DNA of 24,915 nucleotides, taken from positions 1-24,915 of the forward strand of contig MCFH01000145.1 in the NCBI GenBank assembly GCA_002104945.1, written 5' to 3'. This stretch comes from Piromyces finnis (Eukaryota; Neocallimastigomycota; Neocallimastigomycetes; Neocallimastigales; Neocallimastigaceae). Numbering within the stretch: position 1 is the first letter of the stretch; every line of letters begins with the position of its first letter. Both the position numbers and the translations under genes were made by a program. Positions 18,641 through 24,915 of this stretch are shown one piece after another. Below the pieces are notes generated by a model. That model was not told the DNA's origin. It saw only the letters and a list, made by a program, of their open reading frames with translations, and searched no databases.

Positions 18641-19822
18641 TGATAGCTCTTTATTAGAAAAGATTCGTTCAGCCCTACCTTCAGATCCTTACTTCAATTC
18701 TACAAACAACTCCAGAAGACTTAATCTCACCAATTCTCCTTTCACTTTCAAGGATGGTATTCTTCTTTACAACTTTAAGATTTACATTCCCGAAGTCCTT
18801 CGTGTTGATATTCTTCAATCCCATCATAATTCTCCTTCTTCCGGACATTTCGGTATTAAGAAAACTCTCGAACTTATTAGTAGAAACTTTTGGTGGAAGA
18901 GCTTGAGGGGGGACGTACGCAGATTTGTAAATTCATGTGATACGTGTAATAGAAACAAAAACAGCAATCACAAACCATATGGATTTCTTCAACCACTCTC
19001 AATACCCGAAAACAATGGTCTTCAATATCTCTTGATTTCATTATAGATCTACCAAAATCGATCAATTATTCTGCTATCCTAACAGTGGTGGATAGATTAT
19101 CGAAGATGGGTCATTTCATTCCACTTAGAAAGCTTCCCTCAGATGAAGAAACTGCACAACTTATATTGGATAATGTATTCAGACTACATGGTATTCCAAA
19201 GGAAATTATATCAGATCGTGGTAGACAATTCAATTCAAAATTCTTCCAACATTTTTGTAAGCTACTGCACTGTGAATCCAAACTTTCAACTGCTTATCAC
19301 CAACAGACTGATGGGCAAACGGAAAGGCTTAATAGTATAATTGAACAGTATCTCAGGTGTTTCACTAACAGTAAACATTCTGACTGGAGTTCGTATATTT
19401 CACTCGCAGAATTTGCCTATAACAATGCTATTCAGGAATCCATTAAAATGTCACCTTTCAAGGCCAAGTTAAAGTATGATCCAGAATTCTTAATTGATCT
19501 TCCAATAACGTCCCTAGTTCCTGAAGCAGAAAAAGTTGTATGTGACATTGGTAAGACAATTGATAAACTAAAGGAAAATATAAAAGAAGCTCAAGAAAAG
19601 TTTAAAGAATATGCTGATAAGAAAAGACAAGAGCCTCCCAGTTTAAATGTAGGCGACAAAGTATGGTTGCTCTATCCCAAAGGAAAAACAAATGTGAAGA
19701 AATTAGATTCTAGGAAATCGGGACCATATGAAATTATTGAATGCTTGGAAAATCAAAATTTCAAGTTAAAATTATCCAAACGAGACCGAAGACACCCCAT
19801 TTTCTATATATATAATCTCTAG
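18601..19822 (+). pseudogene. Integrase segment of pol (HHCC, DDE core, GPY/F)
   Basis: The zinc-binding domain is in one frame from about 18601: HHNSPSSGHFGIKKT and VRRFVNSCDTCNRNK, the HHCC pattern. A shift near 19015-19022 leads to the core in the frame used by 19085-19822: ISLDFIIDLP (first Asp), IISDRGRQFNSKFF (second Asp) and TDGQTERLNSIIEQY (Glu), so the DDE triad is intact. The C-terminal module LDSRKSGPYEIIECLE is the GPY/F domain of chromoviruses. The protein would insert the cDNA into chromatin. It ends at TAG 19820-19822, which separates it from the chromodomain. Confidence 0.85.
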
Positions 19823-20092
19823 ACCTATATTGAGAATACCTTTGAAAACCGAGATATTCAGAAGCCGCCTCCCATTTTAGTAAACGATGAACTAGAGTAT
19901 GAAGTAAACGAAATATCGGATTCTAGAATTAACAACGGAGTACTTCAGTATCCTGTTGATTGGAAAGGATATCCTGTTGAAGATCGTTCATGGGAAAACG
20001 CAGAAGACATACATGCCCCCGTATTACTGAAAGCTTTCCACAAAAAGTTTCCAGATAAACAACATTCAATGTCGTCTGGAATCCGACATTAG
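19823..20092 (+). pseudogene. Chromodomain at the integrase C-terminus
   Basis: Directly after the TAG and in the same frame as integrase comes EYEVNEISDSR...LQYPVDWKGYPVEDRSWENAEDI, a classic chromodomain with the W-K-G-Y core and the closing SWENAED. Chromodomains steer chromovirus integrases to particular chromatin marks. The segment ends at TAG 20090-20092, one base before the purine tract. Only the TAG at 19820 separates it from integrase. Confidence 0.85.
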
Positions 20093-20103
20093 AAGGAGGG
20101 CAT
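20091..20103 (+). promoter_or_regulatory. Polypurine tract
   Basis: AGAAGGAGGG followed by CAT ends at the base before the 3' LTR (20104). This is the usual position of the primer for plus-strand DNA synthesis. Confidence 0.75.
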
Positions 20104-20538
20104 TGTAACGTATAAAGGTTTTGTACCTTTTCCAAGAAATTATATTTCAGGGTTCCCTAAGCTGGCTTCGCAGTCAGGTTGTTGGACACTGACCTACTTG
20201 TCATGTTCGACTCCGGGTTCTCTATATTATGGATTAAATATTGTAATCGCTATATTTATTCCATAATATTTTTCTATTTCTATTTCTTTTTTTTTATTTA
20301 AATAATTGAAGTTATCAATCAATATGAATGATGTTTATTAATAATTATTAAATAAGAATATTTATAAATAGTAAATATAAATAATTTATAAAATTCATGT
20401 AAATTTAGTCTTTAGAATTAGTATTAAGATTAATTTGTATTAATAATATTAAATAATCAAATTATTTATAAAATGTACTATTAATACAAAAAATAGTAAA
20501 TTAAAATTGTGTTAACCCGAGTCTCTCACGTTATTACA
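20104..20538 (+). repeat. 3' LTR, 435 bp
   Basis: It starts TGTAACG and ends GTTATTACA, and is collinear with 12515-12554 plus 15136-15539. It contains a small hairpin AAAGGT/ACCTTT near the start, the tRNA-like module at about 20150-20222, TATAAAA (20387-20393) and AGAATTAGTAT (20414-20424), the complement of the primer-binding site. AGGA follows at 20539-20542. Confidence 0.9.
20150..20222 (+). other. tRNA-like GC-richer module within the LTR
   Basis: Present in both LTRs (also 15149-15222). CAGTCAGGTTGTTGGACACTG has D-arm/A-box character with a GTCAG/CTGAC stem. TGAC..GTCA could form a short anticodon-like stem, and GTTCGACTCCGG resembles a B-box. It lacks a full acceptor stem, so it is not a tRNA gene. 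Confidence 0.45.
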
Positions 20539-20542
20539 AGGA

Positions 20543-21695
20543 TAATTAATGAAGAGCATACTTTAATATCAAGGTAATATTTAATCTTCAATTCTAAGTC
20601 TAACTGAAAGTTAAATACAGATATTATACTGGAGTGCAATATACCTAGTTATTTTTTTTTTTAAATTTTAAATTATTTTAAATACATTATTATAGTATTA
20701 ATTAAAATAAGAAAAAATTACTTTATATTTTAATAAGAAACATAATAAATAAATTGTGTTAATATACTTAGAACTAAAATTGGAGTTTTAATTATTCTAT
20801 TGTTGTTTTATGAAAAATTAGATAATATTCATCAAAGTGAATTTAAAAATCTTTTGGATTACATATCGAATTTCAAAGAATTAGTAAAATATTAAATAAT
20901 ATTATTAAAATTTATAATTTCTAAAATGATTGATTATATCCTTCATTAATAGAAAAATTAGGTTTTATAGAAATAAGTTAAATTAGTTTTATTTTTGTAA
21001 TAAAAAGCAAAGCATCCAATTTATATTAATATTTTTAGAATTAGTACTGATAGAAAACTCAAACATTATATTAATATATCAAGCAATGATTAAAAATTTG
21101 ATAAAAAGTGAAAGAAAGTGTTTTAATTATATTACTTTAATTAAATCTAAAGTAGTTTTTCGTATTATTAGAGAAAAATCCAGAAATTATTAAAATGAAA
21201 ACTCATTAAGTTTGAGATTTAAATGAAAAAAAATTTAATTTGTTTCGCATTTTTTATAAGTATAAATTATATCCCAGAAGTTAAGTTATTAGTTAATTCA
21301 TGATCTGAATTAAATTATATTAGAATTTAATTTGATAAAGATTAAAAAATTAATATAATTCTAAGGTTGATGAGTCTTTTTAAATTTCAATTATTATTAT
21401 TAAGGTTATAAAGGTTTGGTAAAAATAAGAAATCTAGAAAGAAAAATATTAATAAGAGAATTAAATATATCATTTCCAAAATAATTTATTAATGTAATAT
21501 TAAGAATATAAATATATCATGTATTGTTAAAATAATTCCATGAAGGAATAATGATAAATTAAATAAAATTAATAATATAATTATATATAAATTTTATATT
21601 TTTGCAATATTTACGAGTTAAAGATATCTTAAATAAAAATATAAAAAATAATATTTCTTCATAGATCTATAATTGAGAGGTCAAAGTTTTACACA
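20543..21695. other. AT-rich spacer between the two retroelement blocks
   Basis: No gene, LTR or other repeat is recognisable. Long AT-only tracts dominate. Confidence 0.6.
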
Positions 21696-21931
21696 TGTAA
21701 AGTCAGATACTAAACCGAATAGATTAGGATATCTAATCTATTACAAAACAATAATAAAACTAGGGGTTTGAATTGAGAATTTTAATATATTTTGTTTTAA
21801 ACTTTAATTATTAATAAATAAATTATGTCCAATTTTCATTTTCTGTAATATAATTCGTGTAACTTAAACAATAATATTTATGGCTTAAGTTACATTAAAG
21901 ATATCAGTCTGTGGCGTTTGATATCTTTACA
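21696..21931 (-). repeat. LTR A, 236 bp, 3' LTR of the minus-strand chromovirus
   Basis: On the minus strand it starts TGTAAAGATATCA at 21931 and ends GACTTTACA at 21696. It is preceded on that strand by the purine-rich AAAGAGAGAAAT (21932-21943), a polypurine tract candidate. It shares most of its length with LTR B. It has two hairpins near its 5' end, AAAGATATCA with its complement and GTAACTTAA/TTAAGTTAC. The latter contains the intact site GTGTAACTTAAAC (21857-21869) into which the solo LTR inserted in LTR B. Confidence 0.65.
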
Positions 21932-21946
21932 ATTTCTCTCTTTAAG
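21932..21946 (-). promoter_or_regulatory. Polypurine tract candidate of the minus-strand chromovirus
   Basis: The minus strand reads CTTAAAGAGAGAAAT immediately before LTR A starts with TGTAAAG. Position and purine bias fit a plus-strand primer. Confidence 0.5.
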
Positions 21947-22116
21947 TCGAGCTCTTGCGAGATTAATTTATAAAGAATCCTTTCTCGAAGGAATCTCAAT
22001 TACAAATGGTTGGTATCTATGCTTAATTAGATTACCAACTTTATTCTTTCTAATTTTCATGGAGGAATCATTCGGCTTATGTTTTGACTTTTTAGAGTTT
22101 CTTTCGAACTTTTATA

Positions 22117-22167
22117 TTAATTGTCTGGAATATGATCTTCAGAAATCCAGGTGTATTTGTCAAATCC
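22117..22167 (-). pseudogene. Chromodomain C-terminal half, separated from the rest by LTR B
   Basis: On the minus strand the bases right after LTR B encode GFDKYTWISEDHIPDN and then a TAA (22117-22119). This matches the second half of a chromodomain (F/Y, aromatic-TW-I-S-E-D). The first half, ending LSWKE, lies on the other side of LTR B at about 23204. The 190 bp following the stop have no coding sense and end in the purine tract. Confidence 0.6.
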
Positions 22168-22216
22168 TGTAATGTTAAACACTGGAAGAATAGATTAGGA
22201 TATCTATTTTATTACA

Positions 22217-22566
22217 ATAACACTAAAATTTAAATAAGAAAAAAAAATTGTTTTTATAAAAATATCTTTTATTATAATAGAAATTTTATTAATAACAATT
22301 ACATCGATAAAATGTTGAAAAATATCTTCTATTTATATTTTTCCTAAATACATTTATATTATATTATAACTATTTATTTCTTATATATTATTATTTAAAA
22401 TCTACACTAAAATCTTAATTATTAATAAATATTTAAACTATAATTATTTTTAGTAAAATACAATTGGCAATTCAAATTAAGTACTATTTAATTTGAATAT
22501 GTGCCCATGTATTATTGATATATTAATCATTTATTATTTATATATTATTTATCTATTTCTATAAAA
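22217..22566. other. AT-rich segment present in LTR B but not LTR A
   Basis: Between ATTACA (22211-22216) and AAACAATACTAAAAC (22567 on) LTR B has about 350 bp missing from LTR A. ACAATA occurs at both edges, which could be a target duplication or simply mark a deletion in LTR A. It contains a 9-bp inverted repeat (22471-22497) and no ORF. Confidence 0.4.
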
Positions 22567-22718
22567 AAACAATACTAAAACTAGGGATTTACATTGAGAA
22601 TATTAATTTACTTGTTAAACATTAAAAATAAATTAATAATTTATTTTGTTTTAAACTTTAATTATTAATAAATAAATTATGTCTCATTTTCTTATTCTGT
22701 AATATAATTTGTGTAACT

Positions 22719-23126
22719 TGTAAAGAACTAATGTTCAATAAATAAAAACACAAATATATAAAAAGGAAAATAATAAAAGCAAATAAAAATTTTATTATTG
22801 AACACTTAACAAAATTATAACAGGTTAGTGTTTAATAATTTTATTTTTATTATAAAATTTTTTGTTAATAAAAACTCGAATTAAAAATAATTTTTTGAGA
22901 AATTTCACTCGTATTTATATAAATGTTTTTAAAAGTAAATTTATAAAAATTTTACAACTTAATTTTTTAAGCCAATCAGAAATTATCTTCTTTGGTAAAA
23001 TTTCGTTATAAAATATTTTAATAATTAAAAAAAAGATATTAATGAGGTTTCGAACTCGAGTAGTTCAAACCAAGGTCTTAGTTACTAACCACTAAGACAG
23101 GTTACTAATTTCTATGATTCGTTACA
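22719..23126 (-). mobile_element. LTR C, 408-bp solo LTR of a second family, nested in LTR B
   Basis: The element has TG...CA ends (TGTAAAGAAC at 22719, CGTTACA to 23126) and a perfect 5-bp target duplication TAACT (22714-22718 and 23127-23131). LTR A preserves the uninterrupted site at 21860-21864. Read on the minus strand it begins TGTAACG, like the LTRs of the plus-strand chromovirus. It then has a tRNA-like module and a TATA-like TTATATAAATA (about 22911-22923). No internal retroelement sequence is attached, so it is a solo LTR. Confidence 0.85.
23044..23102 (-). other. tRNA-like module inside LTR C
   Basis: The minus strand reads GTCTTAGTGGTTAGTAACTAAGAC, a 7-bp D-arm-like stem with a GG-containing loop and A-box character. 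About 20 bases later comes GAGTTCGAAACCTC, a good B-box. The spacing fits a tRNA. No acceptor stem or usable anticodon arm is visible, so this is a tRNA-derived promoter-like module rather than a tRNA gene. Confidence 0.5.
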
Positions 23127-23203
23127 TAACTTAAACAATAATACTTGTGGCTTAAGTTACATTAAAGATATCAAACACCTCTGTTTGATATCTTTACAAA
23201 TTC

Positions 23204-24154
23204 TTTCCACGATAACTTAAAAAATGTTTCACCGTTAACAGATTTCATCTTCTAATTTTTTTTCTGGAATTCTTTTCAATCAAATCTGTGTTAAGATTAA
23301 TATTTATTAGACCTATTATTAAATACGTTTTCAAAGTATGGTCCTAACAATGAGACATGAAAGACTGGATGAAATCTCATTTTCATTGGAAGTTTCAATT
23401 TAAAAGCAGGAGAACTAACTTTTTCAATTATTTCAAATGAACCAAACATTTGAGGTGCTAATTTTTTCTTCAAATTAGTTCCAGGCGAAACTTTCAATAA
23501 CCATAACTTCTTTTCCACTTCGAATTCCGGGACTCATTCTTTTCATATCAGCATATTTCTTATATGTTTCTTTTTCTTTTTCTAAGTTTTCTTTTAATAA
23601 TCAAAAGTTTTCGTTCATATCAATTACTCTTTGTTCAGCTCTACTAGGTCTATCATTAGCTGGAATTTCTAAGCTGAACTTTGGATGAAAACCATAATTA
23701 GCAAAGAATGGGGATTGATTTATAGATTGTTGTAAAGTATTATTATATGCAAATTCAGCAAATGGGATAAGATCAACCCAATTCTGCTTTTTATTAATAA
23801 AACAACGGAAATATTGTTCTAATATGCCATTCACCCTCTCCGTTTGACCATATGTCTGCGGATGGTTAGCAGTCGATAATGAATTATTGATATTTAGAAG
23901 GCACGAAGTCTTGACCAAAAATCGGAACTAAATTGCGAGCTACTATCAGAAATGATGGAATCAGGAAGACCATGCAGACGGAGGACATTAGCAATAAAAG
24001 CATCAGCAGCAATATAAGCAGTAGGAAGACAACGTAAAGGAATGGCGTGAGCAAATTTGTAAATTATCGACAACAACCATAAGTGTAGTTATATCTCTGG
24101 ACTTTGGAAGATCAACAATGAAGTCGATAGAGATATTAGACCAAGGTCTATTGG
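23204..24154 (-). pseudogene. Integrase core, GPY/F and chromodomain start of a second chromovirus
   Basis: Minus-strand reading starts at 24154 with RPWSNISIDFIVDLPKS (first catalytic Asp). After a shift near 24070 comes FAHAIPLRCLP and GLPDSIISDSSSQFSSDFW (second Asp), then HPQTYGQTERVNGILEQY (Glu; Y replaces the usual D of TDGQTER), AEFAYNN, a charged coil, and LAPQMFGSFEIIEKV...HPVFHVSLLGPYF, the GPY/F module (23297-23518). A degenerate chromodomain start follows and reaches WKE at 23204, where LTR B interrupts. At least three frame changes and one TAG are present. The 5' side ends abruptly at 24154, so RT and everything upstream is missing. Confidence 0.8.
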
Positions 24155-24193
24155 TGTAAAATAATAATATTAAAACAGATTATTATTTTTACA
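24155..24193. repeat. 39-bp fold-back with TG...CA ends at the integrase break
   Basis: TGTAAAATAATAAT (24155-24168) is the complement of ATTATTATTTTTACA (24179-24193) apart from one extra base. It starts exactly where integrase similarity stops. The TGTAA/TTACA termini match those of the LTRs in this window. Confidence 0.6.
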
Positions 24194-24717
24194 ATAAAAC
24201 ACAAAAAATAAAAAAATTTAAACAATAAAATAAATAAAAAATTCTCAATTAATATTTCTTTTTAAAAGTTATTAACTATATAATAGTCAATAACAACTAC
24301 GTTTATTTAAAATTTGGAAAAAAATACATGTATTTATATGTTTTTTCATTTACATTCATTTTATATATCTTTCATTCAATTATACATATATTTAATATAA
24401 AATAAACAAAACTAATTTAATACAACTTTAAATAAATAATAAAATAATAAAACTAAACTAAAACTAATTAAATACACTTTTGATTCAATTTGAGAAAACT
24501 GCAAATTGGATACAGTCCATGTATTATTTATATATTATTTAATATTAATAATACTATTTATAATATATTTCTTATTAAAAAAATCTATTTTAAAAATACG
24601 CTAAAGTTATTAAACTAATTTAATTAAATAAAAACTTTTAAGATTTAATTTGAATATTTAAAATATTTAAATTTAATATTCATTAATTTAAATATTTATC
24701 CAAATTTCGTTCTTAAC
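24194..24717. other. AT-rich spacer
   Basis: No gene is recognisable. The stretch near 24510-24540 (CCATGTATTATTTATATATTA) resembles 22504-22525 in LTR B's extra segment, a possible shared AT-rich repeat. Confidence 0.5.
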
Positions 24718-24799
24718 CTTGATATTTTAAAATTAATTATATTATTATTTCATGAATTTATTGAATAAATTTTATGAATAATTCCGTTAAAATATCAAG
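24718..24799. repeat. 82-bp fold-back (MITE-like) inverted repeat
   Basis: The outer arms CTTGATATTTTAA (24718-24730) and TTAAAATATCAAG (24787-24799) are exact complements. Between them ATTATTTCATGAATTTATT pairs almost completely with AATAAATTTTATGAATAAT. The whole segment is nearly palindromic. Confidence 0.7.
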
Positions 24800-24865
24800 A
24801 TTTTTTATTTAACAATTATTAATTAATTATTAAATAATTTAAAGATAATCTTATATCTTTATACT

Positions 24866-24915
24866 AGGAGTGTCCAAAGGGGATAATAATACATAAGGCT
24901 TATGTCTGGGGACTT
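24866..24915. other. GC-richer sequence at the window edge
   Basis: The last 50 bases (AGGAGTGTCCAAAGGGG, then TACATAAGGCTT) are richer in GC than the spacer. TACATAAGGCTT is also found in the SINE head at 14310-14321, so a second SINE or tRNA-like element may start here. It is cut by the window end. Confidence 0.3.

Larger units (their letters stand above)
16453..20092 (+). pseudogene. pol: Retrotransposon pol polyprotein (protease-RT-RNase H-integrase-chromodomain), decayed
   Basis: All domains of a chromovirus Pol are present in order but in shifting frames. Changes of frame or stops seen: TAA 16960-16962 after protease; several shifts between 16963 and 17370, including a lost base in the A-run near 17368-17374; a shift in the A/T run near 18041-18055; TAA 18358-18360 inside RNase H; a shift near 18580-18600; a shift near 19015-19022 just before the first catalytic Asp of integrase; and TAG 19820-19822 before the chromodomain. 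The last codon is TAG 20090-20092, immediately before the purine tract. The copy cannot encode its own mobility. Confidence 0.85.
12511..20542 (+). mobile_element. Ty3/gypsy chromovirus (Tf1/sushi-like), decayed, with insertion in its 5' LTR
   Basis: The element is bounded by AGGA at 12511-12514 and 20539-20542, a 4-bp target duplication. LTRs begin TGTAACG and end TTACA. The internal part reads gag, protease, RT, RNase H, integrase, chromodomain, which is the order of Ty3/gypsy chromoviruses. The coding part is clearly GC-richer than the flanks. It is inactive as read: a nonsense codon in gag, several pol frame changes and at least two in-frame stops in pol. The two LTRs differ at many positions, so the insertion is old. 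Its 5' LTR is split at 12554/15136 by a ~2.6-kb insertion. Confidence 0.85.
22168..23198 (-). mobile_element. LTR B, solo LTR of the same family, inserted in the chromodomain
   Basis: On the minus strand it starts TGTAAAGATATCAAAC at 23198 and ends ACATTACA at 22168. The flanking pentamers are AATCC (22163-22167) and AATTC (23199-23203), a target duplication with one mismatch. Similarity to LTR A covers both ends and most of the middle. Relative to LTR A it has extra DNA at about 22217-22566 and the 408-bp solo LTR C. The perfect hairpin AAAGATATCAAAC/GTTTGATATCTTT (23164-23195) lies at its 5' end. Confidence 0.6.

Noticed and set aside
18877-20135. Shadow frames over integrase/chromodomain (18877-19065, 19143-19340, 19929-20135)
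   Set aside because: They lie antisense or out of frame to HHCC, DDE core and chromodomain segments.
21918-22172. 84-codon plus-strand frame
   Set aside because: It spans the LTR A end, purine tract and chromodomain tail of the minus-strand element; plus-strand sense has no family resemblance.
23044-23102. Functional tRNA gene
   Set aside because: A and B boxes are present, but no acceptor stem or proper anticodon arm; the module lies within an LTR.
24155-24509. LTR insertion 24155 to about 24504 with ATTGG duplication (24150-24154, 24505-24509)
   Set aside because: The right end would read CTGCAA rather than TTACA and no integrase sequence resumes after it.

Overview
The window is extremely AT-rich DNA with long, nearly gene-free spacers and islands of higher GC. 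It looks like nuclear DNA of a fungus, most likely an anaerobic gut fungus (Neocallimastigomycota). Three things suggest this: very AT-rich intergenic DNA, a secreted subtilisin-like protease carrying C-terminal type-1 chitin-binding (CBM18) modules, and Ty3/gypsy chromovirus retrotransposons. The taxonomic call is an inference. I see no bacterial-type operon, ribosomal RNA, bona fide tRNA gene or CRISPR array.

Left part (1-5232): a small family of secreted CBM18 and subtilase genes, all decayed or at the edge of function. A plus-strand subtilase-CBM18-CBM18 gene (3391-5232) keeps Asp, His, Asn and Ser at the catalytic positions. It needs a short intron or a frameshift near 3698-3741, and it is broken by a 10-bp tandem duplication at 4388-4407. 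Its promoter and first codons are duplicated at about 782-1030. Between the two copies lies a minus-strand CBM18 pseudogene whose first codons resemble an internal piece of the subtilase.

Middle (5233-12510): AT-rich DNA with microsatellites, a ~104-bp tandem duplication, one weak small ORF (8948-9235) and an unexplained GC-richer patch (6764-7175).

Retroelement block 1 (12511-20542): a decayed plus-strand chromovirus with gag, protease, RT, RNase H, integrase and chromodomain, bounded by a 4-bp target duplication AGGA. Its 5' LTR is split by a ~2.6-kb AT-rich insertion that itself contains a complete-looking tRNA-headed SINE (14265-14811, 12-A tail, 13-bp target duplication). Two expression signals are visible. 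One is a gag/pol junction with the heptamer A_AAA_AAC, a 6-nt spacer and an 8-bp stem-loop, typical of -1 frameshifting. The other is an 11-nt primer-binding site next to the 5' LTR that is complementary to LTR sequence starting 27 nt after a TATAAAA, as expected of Tf1/sushi-type self-priming.

Retroelement block 2 (21696-24154, minus strand): the 3' end of a second chromovirus (integrase core, GPY/F module, chromodomain, purine tract, 236-bp LTR). A related LTR interrupts its chromodomain, and a 408-bp solo LTR of another family (perfect 5-bp target duplication TAACT) sits inside that LTR. The first LTR still holds the empty site, so the order of insertion can be read directly. The 12515/20104-type LTRs and the 408-bp solo LTR each carry a short GC-richer tRNA-like module near their 5' end.
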